Translations under genes and position numbers: made by a program
Part shown: in pieces, positions 1-8,732 of the stretch
Numbering within the stretch: position 1 is the first letter of the stretch
How the letters are laid out: each line of letters starts with the position of its first letter
The notes under the pieces: model-generated
The model's database searches: none
The model's input: the letters and a program-made list of their open reading frames with translations, nothing else
Told to the model about the DNA's origin: nothing
From: an uncultured Lachnospiraceae bacterium
GTDB taxonomy: Bacteria; Bacillota; Clostridia; Lachnospirales; Lachnospiraceae
Assembly (NCBI GenBank): GCA_934352055.1
Contig: CAKRJY010000001.1
Coordinates: 563,375 to 627,374 of the forward strand
Length of the DNA stretch: 64,000 nt
Direction of reading: 5' to 3'

Positions 1-765
1 ATTCGCGCCGCCACTGCTTCCGCCGGCATTTCCTCCAGCATTTCCATTATTTCCGGTATTTCCACTATTGTTGTTATTGGCATTGTTGTTCGCCATCAAT
101 GCTGCCAACTGGCGCTGGCGTGCCAATTCTGCTTGTCTTGCCGCCAATGCCTTGGCATCCGCAAGTTCTGACTTGATGTCTTCCATTTCACCCTTTTTTT
201 CAGAGATCATGGCATTCAACTGTGCCTTCTGGTCTGCAAGCTGTGCCTTGTTGCTCTCTAAGGATGCTTTTTCCTCTTCCAATGAAGTCTTCAGATCTTC
301 CACTTCATTTCTTGCCGCCTCATAGTTGCCAAGTACCGTACGGTCATAGGTATACACCGCATTGATATTTTCCAGACGGTTCAAAAAATCAGAAATACTG
401 CCCGATTCCAGTAGTACCGTCATGATATTTTCATCACTATTCTCATACATAAACTGGATACGGATTTTCATGGCTGCATACTGTTGTTCCACAGCAGCCT
501 GTGCTTCTGCAAGCGTTTCTTCCGCATCTGCAATCTCTTGTGTTTTGCTGGAAATCTCTGACTCCAATGTCGTCATTTCCGTCACAAGTGCGACCATATC
601 ACTATCCAAACCATTCAATTCCGATTGGATACTACTTTGTTCTTCTTCTATTTCAGAAATGCTGCGGACAGCACTCACATGCATTGGGCGGGTAAATAAC
701 ATCGTTCCTGCCAATCCCAGTGCAAGTGCCGTACGTCCACATTTATAAAAATTCATCTTTTTCAT
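1..765 (-). CDS. Secreted PcsB-like coiled-coil protein, probably a peptidoglycan hydrolase (3' end cut off)
   Basis: The reading frame is open from an ATG at 765 to the window edge (255 codons), preceded by GAGG five bases upstream. Residues 1-30 form a signal peptide (KK, then a hydrophobic stretch LALGLAGTMLF, cleavage probably after HVSA). Then comes a long Glu/Gln/Ala/Ser-rich coiled coil, broken by a region with QFMYENSDENIMTVLL and LNRLENINAVYTYD, which resembles the N-terminal domain of PcsB/CwlO-type cell-wall hydrolases. The visible part ends in an Asn/Gly-rich linker (ANNNSGNTGNNG). In this family the linker is followed by an NlpC/P60 or CHAP catalytic domain, which here would lie outside the window; that part is inference. 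Confidence 0.75.
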   Translation of the reverse strand, partial: MKKMNFYKCGRTALALGLAGTMLFTRPMHVSAVRSISEIEEEQSSIQSELNGLDSDMVALVTEMTTLESEISSKTQEIADAEETLAEAQAAVEQQYAAMKIRIQFMYENSDENIMTVLLESGSISDFLNRLENINAVYTYDRTVLGNYEAARNEVEDLKTSLEEEKASLESNKAQLADQKAQLNAMISEKKGEMEDIKSELADAKALAARQAELARQRQLAALMANNNANNNNSGNTGNNGNAGGNAGGSSGGAN

Positions 766-829
766 GTACACCTCATTCGTTTTTCATCACGTCTTCTGCG
801 TTTATCAAAGACGCAGTGCTCCTTTTATT

Positions 830-858
830 ATAATAGAAAAAAGCGGACGCATTTGCAA
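830..858 (-). promoter_or_regulatory. SigA-type promoter of the PcsB-like gene
   Basis: On the minus strand TTGCAA (853-858) and TATTAT (830-835) are separated by 17 bases; an overlapping TATAAT lies at 827-832. The start codon is about 65 bases downstream. Confidence 0.5.
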
Positions 859-881
859 CCGGAAAATACTAGAAATCTGTG

Positions 882-2432
882 TCAGGACATCATATAAATA
901 TGTTTCATCACAAGCAATTTTTGTCCTTTTTGCAAAATTTCCTGATTCAGATCGTTTGTCGTCATCAACTCCTGCTTTGTTGTATGAAAACGTTTGGCAA
1001 TGGACCACAGATCATCGCCATCTTTTACAACATATCCAATCATGCCCGGCTCATTTTGCAAGCGTTCCATATCGAGTGGTTCCTCCACAAAATCATCCGG
1101 CAAAGATACACTTCTGCGGTGAAACGCCATGACGGATACCAGAATTTCCAGGCGGCACTGCATCGTCCCCGCATCTGCCATAGCACTCTGTGCACGATAA
1201 ATGTTTGCCGTCACATCCAGATAATCTCCCGGTTCGACTGCTCCTGCCTCCATTTCCCCTTCAAATGGAATTGATAATCGTTCGTTTGCAAATGGCTGCA
1301 TTTCATCTGAAGTCCCATAAAGCACTTCCACCTCACACATACCTTTGATATGTATGGCGCGCTCCTGCACCTGCACTTCCTGTACCATCGCACTGCTTTG
1401 GCAATCGCACAAATACAGAACTTCCTTCTCGGTATCCATTCTTTTTCGTCCTTCTGCCGTAAATGTAGCTTCGTTTTTCATTGCCATCTGCCACAGTTCT
1501 TCCTCATGGCGATGCACATGTAATTCTCTTGCCATACAGTAGGCATCCTGCAGCAATTCCACCTCTTCTTCCTGCCAGACAAAAAGTTCCACTTCCATCG
1601 CATATTCCACTGCAAGATTGCGCATCTCTCCGTCTAAATCCTCTCTTGGTTCCAAGGATGCTTGCGTACGGACTGGTTTTATCTGAAAAAATCCATCTGT
1701 TGGTGGAATGTCACAATCCATTTGCATGGATACCGGCACACTCGTCTCATACCACGCGTATCCTTGTGCCCCCTCATATAAAGCAAACAGACATAACATA
1801 CCGGTGATTTCCACGCCCTCGTTATTCTGCCGCATGCTCATCTGTTCCAATTTGACATCCTGCCACAAGATAAAGCGTACATCCGGTTTTTCCTTCGGCA
1901 GCGTCACTTCCTGTTTAAAGCGCAGACGATCTCCCCGTTTCTCCACAAATTTCAGTACACGGCGCTGCTCTTTTTTTATCTGATATTCCGCCGGGTATTC
2001 TGTGTAAAGCGGAAGTTCTAATTCTTCGCCCTCACAAATGCATACCACAAGATCTGCTAGTCCCCGCAAAGACAGCTTCCGGGAATTGATCACAACAACA
2101 CCAAGATCTTCCATCCGGGTTTGCACACTTACATCCTCCGGCCGCACGCCGCCTTCAATATGCACGCGCTCTGAAAATGGCATCTCGCCGCGCACACCAT
2201 CCACAGTCCCCGCTTCTCCCTGATATAAAATAGCAAACTGAACCTTCCCTTTGACGCTGACGTACTCTTCCTCCGGAACGATCTCCTCGATTTTGACCGT
2301 GCCACGGCTCTTAATGACATACACAATGTCTTTTTTATATTCCGGCAAATTGTAATCTTCTTCCACAATCAGCTGCATCGTCACTTCCTGTGGTGTTTTA
2401 TTTTTATGTATTTGTTTTGTTTCTAACTCCAT
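882..2432 (-). CDS. SPOCS (DUF3794) and LysM domain spore protein
   Basis: 516 aa, no signal peptide. Three SPOCS-like (DUF3794) units can be read at about residues 30-115, 170-260 and 330-420; the first has the family's PEYKKDIVYVIKSRG and a 'VSVKGKVQFAILY' strand. A single LysM domain closes the protein at about 465-511 (IGYVVKDGDDLWSIAKRF, then TTNDLNQEILQKGQKLLV). LysM binds glycan, and SPOCS/LysM proteins in clostridia are associated with the spore envelope, so a spore coat or cortex role is likely. It lies 150 bp downstream of veg, a neighbour often found with it in Clostridia. The start has GGTGGGTAGGGT just upstream. Family assignment is firm; the exact role is not known. Confidence 0.85.
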   Translation of the reverse strand: MELETKQIHKNKTPQEVTMQLIVEEDYNLPEYKKDIVYVIKSRGTVKIEEIVPEEEYVSVKGKVQFAILYQGEAGTVDGVRGEMPFSERVHIEGGVRPEDVSVQTRMEDLGVVVINSRKLSLRGLADLVVCICEGEELELPLYTEYPAEYQIKKEQRRVLKFVEKRGDRLRFKQEVTLPKEKPDVRFILWQDVKLEQMSMRQNNEGVEITGMLCLFALYEGAQGYAWYETSVPVSMQMDCDIPPTDGFFQIKPVRTQASLEPREDLDGEMRNLAVEYAMEVELFVWQEEEVELLQDAYCMARELHVHRHEEELWQMAMKNEATFTAEGRKRMDTEKEVLYLCDCQSSAMVQEVQVQERAIHIKGMCEVEVLYGTSDEMQPFANERLSIPFEGEMEAGAVEPGDYLDVTANIYRAQSAMADAGTMQCRLEILVSVMAFHRRSVSLPDDFVEEPLDMERLQNEPGMIGYVVKDGDDLWSIAKRFHTTKQELMTTNDLNQEILQKGQKLLVMKHIYMMS

Positions 2433-2541
2433 ACCCTACCCACCATTTCTGTGTTTGTATATACATATGAGATGGCATGGCACGATATGACAGTACAACG
2501 TATTTTCCTCGTCGCTATAACAGCGATAAAGTTACCATAAC

Positions 2542-2568
2542 AAAAAACCGGACCATACAGTCCGGTTT
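2542..2568 (-). terminator. Intrinsic terminator of veg
   Basis: A perfect 9-bp stem (AAACCGGAC, 2545-2553, with GTCCGGTTT, 2560-2568) and six-base loop, followed on the minus strand by TTTTTTGTTATG. It lies just after the veg stop codon. Confidence 0.85.
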
Positions 2569-2583
2569 CTTGGTCTTATGAAA

Positions 2584-2823
2584 TTAACATAACTTCATAC
2601 GAATTTCTTTTGTAATGATGTCCGTATAACTGAACGATAACAACTGAGATGGCTTCTCTTCTGTATCGTCCGTCAAAATCGTAAATACACTTGGATAGGC
2701 TTCCTGAATGATGCCTTCCTGAATGTCTACCTTGTTGCGTCCCTTATCCAGCTGAATCACGACCTTGTTGCCACACTGCTGCTTGACAGAAGCGCGCACT
2801 TTATCAAAATCTGAATGTTCCAT
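2584..2823 (-). CDS. veg: Veg family protein
   Basis: 79 aa from the ATG at 2823, which has AGGAGGT nine bases upstream; the in-frame ATG at 2844 lacks a ribosome site. The sequence has the compact Veg (DUF1021) layout: an N-terminal 'VRASVKQQCGNKVVIQLDKGRNK', then 'GIIQEAYPSVFTI' and 'LSFSYTDIITKEIRM'-type strands forming a small beta-barrel. In Bacillus subtilis Veg is strongly expressed and has been linked to biofilm matrix regulation and sporulation. Here it has a near-consensus promoter and its own terminator, consistent with a strongly expressed single gene. The family call is firm; the molecular role is unsettled. Confidence 0.9.
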   Translation of the reverse strand: MEHSDFDKVRASVKQQCGNKVVIQLDKGRNKVDIQEGIIQEAYPSVFTILTDDTEEKPSQLLSFSYTDIITKEIRMKLC

Positions 2824-2873
2824 GAACAATGTACCTCCTAACATGGTCTCGTCTCGCGAAACGCATCTAGGAC

Positions 2874-2902
2874 ATTATATCATTTTTCAGCGTAAAAGTC
2901 AA
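2874..2902 (-). promoter_or_regulatory. Strong SigA promoter of veg
   Basis: TTGACT (2897-2902) and TATAAT (2874-2879) with a 17-base spacer on the minus strand, lying in the end of the upstream hydrolase gene. The leader carries a short near-palindrome (GTTTCGCGAGAC) before the ribosome site. Confidence 0.75.
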
Positions 2903-3875
2903 AGATTTCCTTATAGTAAGGCAACATAATGTCATATGTCGCTGTAAACAATTCATGCTTTGATTCTGGGAAACGAATCAATCTTGTATTCTTACTGTGC
3001 TTGGCAAAATATTCCTGACCCTCTGGCCGCACCATGGTATCCTTTCCTGCCTGACACAATAGTACCGGTATTTTTACTTTATCTGCATTGCGTGCAATCT
3101 TCTTTGTTGCATGAATCGATGCTCTCGTCCACGCATAAGTACCACCATAACTGGTGTACTGCGGTGTCTCTTCTCTCTGGTTAAAGATATATGCATAGCG
3201 AGGTTCTGACGTAGAACTACTCGTCTTAAATACATAGACGTGATCAAATCCCTTCTGTCCCGGTACGTATTTGAGATCCCAACGCAAAATCTTAGATACC
3301 ACCATCAGCACCTTTACAAGCCATGTTGGATTCTTGCCAAAATTCACCTGTAACATCGGGCTTGAAAGTACTGCCCTCTCAAAGACGTCCGGATATTTTT
3401 CCAGGAACAACGCACCGATCGCGCCCCCCATAGAGTGTGCATACAAATAATATGTATGCGTCAGGCTGCGCTTTTTCACGATCTTTTCGATGAAGATGTG
3501 CATGTCTTCTACATATTCATCGTAATTCTTTACATAAACACGATCCCACTCGTGAATACATGCTGCACGATCTGAAAATCCATGGCCACGATGCTCGATA
3601 AAGAATACAGAATATCCCATCGCATACATGTAATACATGACTTCATGGAACTTGCCTGCGAATTCGCAAAATCCGTGTGAGATTACAATGGATGCTGTCT
3701 CCTGCGGATGAATCGCATAGTGCGTGTGAATCTTCGTACCATCATAACTGGTAAAATATTCTTCCTCCAAGTGTTCTTTTACCCATGGCTTGATTGTGTC
3801 CTGCAGACGATCTGTAAATTCTTCGTCCGGAATCAGCATCTTTTCCACTGCTGCATTCGTTTCTTCTCTTGTCAT
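2880..3875 (-). CDS. Alpha/beta hydrolase, monoacylglycerol lipase/lysophospholipase type
   Basis: 331 aa. The nucleophile elbow is AHSMGGAIG (Ser at about residue 148), after 'SIVISHGFCEFAGKFHE' (oxyanion region) and 'FFIEHRGHGFSD'. The acid and histidine are probably in 'LLCQAGKDTMVRPEG' and 'FPESKHELF'. This matches the Hydrolase_4 (serine aminopeptidase S33) family, which includes monoglyceride lipases and lysophospholipases. No signal peptide or membrane segment is seen, so it is probably cytoplasmic. The start has GGGAGG nine bases upstream. It sits directly before veg, whose promoter lies in its 3' end. The substrate is not determinable here. Confidence 0.85.
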   Translation of the reverse strand: MTREETNAAVEKMLIPDEEFTDRLQDTIKPWVKEHLEEEYFTSYDGTKIHTHYAIHPQETASIVISHGFCEFAGKFHEVMYYMYAMGYSVFFIEHRGHGFSDRAACIHEWDRVYVKNYDEYVEDMHIFIEKIVKKRSLTHTYYLYAHSMGGAIGALFLEKYPDVFERAVLSSPMLQVNFGKNPTWLVKVLMVVSKILRWDLKYVPGQKGFDHVYVFKTSSSTSEPRYAYIFNQREETPQYTSYGGTYAWTRASIHATKKIARNADKVKIPVLLCQAGKDTMVRPEGQEYFAKHSKNTRLIRFPESKHELFTATYDIMLPYYKEIFDFYAEK

Positions 3876-3981
3876 TATTTATCCTCCCTTATTAACACAT
3901 TCTCCCTATGGTTTCTTTATCTTATCACGAACAACACTAGTTTACAACGAAACTCCCTGTAAAATTTTCCACAGCTGTCAC

Positions 3982-4389
3982 TTATTCAAAAATGACCTGT
4001 CCGTCGAGCTTCTCTGTTTTTACGACAATATAGGGTGTCGTCTCCTTATTTGCAGTATCTGTACCTTCCGCAGGTCCTGTAATCTGTGTTTCAAAGACAA
4101 TCGTATGTTCCGTCAGATACAGCTGCTGCACGCTGATGTTGTAACCGCTGCTCTCGCGCGTTCCATAGCCTTTTGCCATATAAAGATATGACCCATCATC
4201 ATAGGTCAGTTGAAACTCCTCCTCCTTGACTTCGTCAATTTCCTCCTGTAGTTCCTGCGGTATGTCCTTGGCTCCTACCACCGTATACTCCACATCGCGC
4301 AATTTCTTTTCTTTTGTCTGCAAGGCACATCCTGTTGTACAAAGCAACAGGAACACACAGCCTAATATAAGTACATGTCTGCGTCGCAT
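3982..4389 (-). CDS. Small lipoprotein with PrcB-like C-terminal domain
   Basis: 135 aa from the ATG at 4389 (TAGGA six bases upstream); an ATG two codons earlier overlaps that site. Residues 1-22 are a lipoprotein signal (MRRRHVLILGCVFLLLCTTGC) with the lipidated Cys in CTTGC. The rest shows the pattern of the PrcB_C family: 'MAKGYGTRESSGYNISV', then 'LYLTEHTIVFETQITGP' and a closing 'PYIVVKTEKLDGQVIFE'. PrcB is known as a partner of a serine protease in Treponema; the role in Firmicutes is not defined. It is divergent from plsC. Confidence 0.75.
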   Translation of the reverse strand: MRRRHVLILGCVFLLLCTTGCALQTKEKKLRDVEYTVVGAKDIPQELQEEIDEVKEEEFQLTYDDGSYLYMAKGYGTRESSGYNISVQQLYLTEHTIVFETQITGPAEGTDTANKETTPYIVVKTEKLDGQVIFE

Positions 4390-4505
4390 AAGCATTCCTA
4401 TGTTTTTTCCAAATTATATGCAACGACTTTTCAAATATGAAGATTGTAATTTCAGAGCATATGATTTATGATTAAGAAAACGTTTTGATAGGGAGGATGC
4501 TCGTT

Positions 4506-5240
4506 ATGTTACGAACCATTTTGGCAGCACTTTTTGCCTTTCTCTTTTTAGTTCTTGGCCTTCCAGTATTAGGCATAGAATGGCTTTACCGCAAAATCAA
4601 CAAAAAAGGAGCCGACCTGAGTACTCTGCGCATTGTACAATGGGCATTGTCGGTCATCACAACGATTTCCGGCGTCAACGTCATCGTAGAAGGTGCGCAA
4701 AACATTCCGGATGATGAGGCTGTTGTTTACATTGCAAACCACCGCAGCATTTTTGATGTTATTATCGGCTACACGCATTGTCCGGGGCTGACCGGATTTA
4801 TCGCGAAAAACAATCTGGAAAAAGTTCCTGTTCTTCGCGTATGGATGCGTCGTGTGCATTGCTATTTCTTAGACCGCTCGAATCCGCGTGATGGACTGCG
4901 TGTCATCCTTTCTGCAATCGAAGACATCAAACGTGGTATTTCCATTTTTGTCTTCCCGGAAGGAACACGTACAAAAACAGGTGAGATGCTGCCGTTCAAA
5001 GAGGGCACCTTTAAAATGGCCACGAAGACAGGCTGTGCTATTATCCCGGTCGCCATCACAGGAACGGATGAGATTTTGCGCAACCATATACCATTTATCC
5101 GGAAGACCACCGTCGTATTCCATTATGGTACGCCAATTTATCCAGACCAATTAGAAGCAGATCAAAAAAAGCACATCGGCGCCTACACACAAAGTGTCAT
5201 TGCCGACATGCTTGAAAGGGATAAGGATCTTATCCAGTAA
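4506..5240 (+). CDS. plsC: 1-acyl-sn-glycerol-3-phosphate acyltransferase
   Basis: 244 aa from the ATG at 4506, which has GGGAGG nine bases upstream; an in-frame TTG at 4485 has no ribosome site. It carries the acyltransferase motifs in order: block I NHRSIFD (His-X4-Asp catalytic pair), block II around 'CYFLDRSNPRDG', block III FPEGTRTK and block IV 'IIPVAITGT'. An N-terminal hydrophobic segment (LRTILAALFAFLFLVLGLPVLG) anchors it in the membrane. It makes phosphatidic acid from lysophosphatidic acid in phospholipid synthesis. Its last 11 bases overlap the convergent murF gene. Confidence 0.92.
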   Translation: MLRTILAALFAFLFLVLGLPVLGIEWLYRKINKKGADLSTLRIVQWALSVITTISGVNVIVEGAQNIPDDEAVVYIANHRSIFDVIIGYTHCPGLTGFIAKNNLEKVPVLRVWMRRVHCYFLDRSNPRDGLRVILSAIEDIKRGISIFVFPEGTRTKTGEMLPFKEGTFKMATKTGCAIIPVAITGTDEILRNHIPFIRKTTVVFHYGTPIYPDQLEADQKKHIGAYTQSVIADMLERDKDLIQ

Positions 5241-6594
5241 TTCGATTTACAACATCTGTAAAATTCATAAAGTGAGACGCCTTAATTAATATGGTGTCTC
5301 CTTTTTTTATGTGCGCATCCAGCGCACTTAAAAGTGCATCTTTATCCGGATAAGCGACTGCCTCCGTCTGACTTTCATGTTCCTTAACATAACGCACTAT
5401 CTCACTTGCAAGTGGACCCGCCGTAAGTAAAAGATCAATCTTTTGCTGTACTACTGCTTCTCCCACCTGATAATGCAGCATCTTTTCGTCCGTTCCAAGC
5501 TCACCCATATCACCCAGGATTGCTACCTTCCGTCCTTTGGCATGACCTAACACTTCCAAAGATGCACGCATAGACATTGGATTGGCGTTATAACAGTCAT
5601 CGATGACCACCACGCCGTTTGCTTCTATAAAATGATTACGACCGGAAATGGTTGTAACATGTTCGATACCGCTTACAATTTCCTGTTCTGACAAATCCAA
5701 AAGCGTGCCTGCTACTGTTGCTGCAAGCGCATTGTAGACATTGTGTTCTCCCGGTATTGGAATGCACACTCTTTTTTCCCATTGCGGTGTGTGCAATGTC
5801 GCTTCTACGCGATCCACGCTTCCCGCAATCTTAGTACCATAAAATTCCTGCTCATGGAGGCCAAAGAAATGTGTCTCCATACCATGCGTATCTGCTGTCT
5901 GCAATTTGTCATCATCGCCATTTAAAATAACGCGTCCGGTTCGTGGCATATGCGCAAACACTTCTGTTTTCGCCTGTAAAATGCCATCTCTGGTTCCCAG
6001 ATTTTCCAAATGGCACTGTCCGATATTTGTCATAATGACCATATCCGGTCTCGCCATTGCACCTAAACGATCCATCTCACCAAAATCAGAAATACCCATC
6101 TCAACTACTGCAACCTGATGCTCTGGCCGGATGCGAAATAGAGTCAGTGGCAAGCCAATTTCGTTGTTGAAATTTCCCTGAGTCTTTAACACCGTATAAT
6201 GCTCTTCAAGAACAGATGCCACCATTTCCTTGGTACTTGTCTTTCCGACACTTCCAATAATACCAATGACATAGGCATCGATCTGTCCTCTGTAATACGC
6301 TGCCAGATCTTTTAACGCCTGCTCGGTATCTTTTACAACAATATATGGTCCCGGTGCTTCGTCCAGTTCATGATCTGCAATGGCGCCCATTGCCCCTTTT
6401 GCAAACGCATCTGCAATAAAAGAGTGTCCATCCACTTTTGCACCGCGGATAGCCACAAAGATATCGTCCGGTGAAACCTGACGGTTATCAATAACCACAC
6501 CTTGTGCTTCGCGCGTCAAATCCGCGCACTTTGTTCCTTCCCGCAAAATACCACCAACGGCCTGCGCAATCTGTTGCAAGGTCATATTTTTCAT
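5230..6594 (-). CDS. murF: UDP-N-acetylmuramoyl-tripeptide--D-alanyl-D-alanine ligase
   Basis: 454 aa from the ATG at 6594 (MKNMTLQQIAQAVGG); upstream in-frame starts fall inside ddl. It has the Mur ligase layout: an N-terminal UDP-MurNAc binding domain ('GVVIDNRQVSPDDIFVAIRG'), the ATP loop GSVGKTSTKE, the central 'TQGNFNNEIGLPLTL' and 'VVEMGISDFGEMDRL', and the C-terminal 'VIDDCYNANPMSM' region. MurF adds D-Ala-D-Ala to the UDP-MurNAc-tripeptide in the cytoplasm. It follows ddl, which makes that dipeptide, after 13 bases, so the two are co-transcribed. Its end overlaps plsC by 11 bases. Confidence 0.95.
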   Translation of the reverse strand: MKNMTLQQIAQAVGGILREGTKCADLTREAQGVVIDNRQVSPDDIFVAIRGAKVDGHSFIADAFAKGAMGAIADHELDEAPGPYIVVKDTEQALKDLAAYYRGQIDAYVIGIIGSVGKTSTKEMVASVLEEHYTVLKTQGNFNNEIGLPLTLFRIRPEHQVAVVEMGISDFGEMDRLGAMARPDMVIMTNIGQCHLENLGTRDGILQAKTEVFAHMPRTGRVILNGDDDKLQTADTHGMETHFFGLHEQEFYGTKIAGSVDRVEATLHTPQWEKRVCIPIPGEHNVYNALAATVAGTLLDLSEQEIVSGIEHVTTISGRNHFIEANGVVVIDDCYNANPMSMRASLEVLGHAKGRKVAILGDMGELGTDEKMLHYQVGEAVVQQKIDLLLTAGPLASEIVRYVKEHESQTEAVAYPDKDALLSALDAHIKKGDTILIKASHFMNFTDVVNRITG

Positions 6595-6607
6595 TGTATC
6601 TATACCT

Positions 6608-7657
6608 CTATTCTTCAAATCTCTCAAGCGAGATGTCGATGATTTTCTGGCAAAGTGATGGGAAATCCACACCCACAACGGCTGCTTCTTGCGGCAACAG
6701 ACTTGTCGGAGTCATTCCCGGAAGCGTATTTGCCTCAAGACAGAAAATCTCGTTCTTTTCATTTAACAAAAAGTCCATACGGGAATATGTCTCCAATCCC
6801 AATGCTTCCACAACCATTTCTGCGTAGCGCTGCATCTGTACAGTGACATCCTCCGGAAGCTCTGCCGGGCAGGTCTCAACTGCGCTGCCTGCAGCATATT
6901 TATTCTTGAAATCATAAAATCCCTGAATTGGTGCAATTTCTATGACTGGAAGTGCTTTTCCCTCGATCACACCAACAGAAAACTCGCGTCCTTGAATGTA
7001 ATCTTCTACAACAACTTCATCCTCCCATACGAATGCATCCGCAAGTGCTTTTTCGTATTCTGCCGCGTCGTGTACAATCGATACGCCAATGGATGAGCCA
7101 CCACAAGCCGGCTTTACCACACAAGGATAACGCAATGGCTGTTTTGGATTCTTCGCATCTGCCACATTAAGAGAAAATCCCTGTGGACATGGCACACCAT
7201 AACTCTTTAAAAACTCTTTGGAAATCCCCTTATCCATAGCAATTGCGCTGCTCAAATAACCATTTCCCGTATAACGGATTCCAAACAGATCGAATGCCGC
7301 CTGCACTTTTCCATTTTCTCCGTTCTCTCCATGCAATGCCATGAATACCACATCTGCCTTGCGGCAAATAGCAATGACATTTGGTCCAAAGAAACAGTTC
7401 GACTGATCTTTTCTTGAAGCCTTAACCGCATCAATATCCGGTGCAATGTCCGGGATATCTGATACAACTACACTCGCCTCCTCTGTATGTTCAAATATAT
7501 CGCTGATATCTTCTTCCTGATCATGATATCCTAAGAATACATCCAACAAAAGGACGTTATGACCCAGGCCACGCAAAGCCTTGCAAACCATATCTCCTGA
7601 TTTGAATGACACATCTCTTTCTGTGCTCAATCCCCCCGCTAATACTACGATATTCAT
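6608..7657 (-). CDS. ddl: D-alanine--D-alanine ligase
   Basis: 349 aa, ATP-grasp enzyme. Start region 'VVLAGGLSTERDVSFKSG', then the conserved ALHGENGENGKVQ, 'YTGNGYLSSAIAMDK', 'PCVVKPACGGSSIGVSIV' (ATP-binding lid) and C-terminal 'NEIFCLEANTLPGMTPTSL' with the metal-binding Glu and Asn. It joins two D-Ala for wall precursors. It is the first gene of the ddl-murF unit. A candidate promoter lies at 7693-7721. An insertion of acidic and polar residues between about 55 and 95 makes the first domain longer than in E. coli DdlB (about 306 aa), as is common in clostridial Ddl. Confidence 0.94.
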   Translation of the reverse strand: MNIVVLAGGLSTERDVSFKSGDMVCKALRGLGHNVLLLDVFLGYHDQEEDISDIFEHTEEASVVVSDIPDIAPDIDAVKASRKDQSNCFFGPNVIAICRKADVVFMALHGENGENGKVQAAFDLFGIRYTGNGYLSSAIAMDKGISKEFLKSYGVPCPQGFSLNVADAKNPKQPLRYPCVVKPACGGSSIGVSIVHDAAEYEKALADAFVWEDEVVVEDYIQGREFSVGVIEGKALPVIEIAPIQGFYDFKNKYAAGSAVETCPAELPEDVTVQMQRYAEMVVEALGLETYSRMDFLLNEKNEIFCLEANTLPGMTPTSLLPQEAAVVGVDFPSLCQKIIDISLERFEE

Positions 7658-7692
7658 ATCTCTTTTCCTTGCCTTCCTAAAATGATAGTTTT

Positions 7693-7721
7693 ATTATAGC
7701 ATTTCAAAAAATCACAAACAA
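7693..7721 (-). promoter_or_regulatory. Promoter of ddl-murF
   Basis: TTGTTT (7716-7721), 17 bases, TGC-TATAAT (TATAAT at 7693-7698) on the minus strand, an extended -10. The -35 lies in the 3' end of the upstream regulator gene. Confidence 0.6.
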
Positions 7722-8633
7722 GGTTCTTCTATCCCATAGTCTTTTTTCGATTTGTTCCCAGTTTCCTCTCTCTTTTAGAAGTTGTTCGTGGGTACGATGT
7801 AAAAGTATCTTTACCGCCTGGCAATCCTCTTTGCTTCCCAGCATCTGATATGCTTCCATCTGGATGCGCAGAGCCAGTAAAATATGTTGTATGCCTCCTA
7901 CCGTCCGCAGCATATGCATGGTCTGTTCGCTAAAATATAAGGCTTCTTCCGGTTTTTCCATCTCCAGCAAGCAAACCGACAGATTGTGACCAAGCACCGC
8001 TTTCATATGGCATGTAACAGCATATCCTTTTTCCATTTTTGCTACATACCGGTACAGGCGAAACAACAAGGACGCACTCTCGTGAAATTCTCCTTTCCAC
8101 ATATAGCCAATTGCAACGTTATTTAATATCCACAGCTGTATTTCTGTCATTTTCTGCAGCATCAGCCCCTCACTATGGATACCTACCTTCTGGTTCACAC
8201 GAACGGCACACTCCCACACTGCAAGACAACATTGCAGATACTCTTCTCGCGGTATGGCACCGCTCATATATAACCAGATTGTCTTTGCCATCTCATAAAA
8301 TTGTCTTTCCTGTTCATCGCGCGATTTTTTCATTTCCCGCAATTCCAGCAATTTTTCATCCGCTTTTTCACTTTCCCAGGTCTGCAGTGTCCACAGCAAG
8401 TCACGGCATTTCTGTTCTCGTTCCTGTTGATTCTTCCAAAAGGCATAAGAATAGCCAGACTCCCCCAGACGCTCCATCAATGACTGATAGATTTCTCTGG
8501 ACGGAATCTGGCTTCCATGTTCTACGCGTGATAAATAACTGGTGGTACAAATACCATCCGCTAATACCTCCTGCGTCATCCCCTGTTCTACGCGAATTTC
8601 ACGTACTATTTGCCCCATAGACTGTTCTTTCAT
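7704..8633 (-). CDS. XRE-family regulator with TPR-like sensor region
   Basis: 309 aa. Residues 7-60 form an XRE helix-turn-helix (IVREIRVEQGMTQEVLADGICTTSYLSRVEHG read in pieces: 'GMTQEVLADGI' then 'TSYLSRVEHGSQIPS'). The rest, about 70-300, is all-helical with TPR-like repeats, as in Rgg/PlcR/ComR-type regulators, several of which bind peptides. The start has GAGGGGG eight bases upstream. A TATAAT lies at the expected place upstream but I find no good -35. No small peptide gene is evident beside it. Regulation of the neighbouring ddl is possible but not shown. Confidence 0.75.
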   Translation of the reverse strand: MKEQSMGQIVREIRVEQGMTQEVLADGICTTSYLSRVEHGSQIPSREIYQSLMERLGESGYSYAFWKNQQEREQKCRDLLWTLQTWESEKADEKLLELREMKKSRDEQERQFYEMAKTIWLYMSGAIPREEYLQCCLAVWECAVRVNQKVGIHSEGLMLQKMTEIQLWILNNVAIGYMWKGEFHESASLLFRLYRYVAKMEKGYAVTCHMKAVLGHNLSVCLLEMEKPEEALYFSEQTMHMLRTVGGIQHILLALRIQMEAYQMLGSKEDCQAVKILLHRTHEQLLKERGNWEQIEKRLWDRRTLFVIF

Positions 8634-8732
8634 ATACTCATCCCCCTCATATGTGAGGATATTATAGCATCGTTTCTGACACCAGTCCTATCGGCATTTC
8701 GCGAATCGTGATGACGCTTTGCATCGGTTCTC

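Noticed and set aside
882..1274. Plus-strand open frames opposite the SPOCS/LysM gene
   Set aside because: They are shadows of the minus-strand gene, with no ribosome sites or family resemblance.
2443..2541. SigE/SigK-type promoter of the SPOCS/LysM gene
   Set aside because: GTCATAT and CATATGTAT words are present at a plausible distance on the minus strand, but the match to either consensus is too weak to claim.
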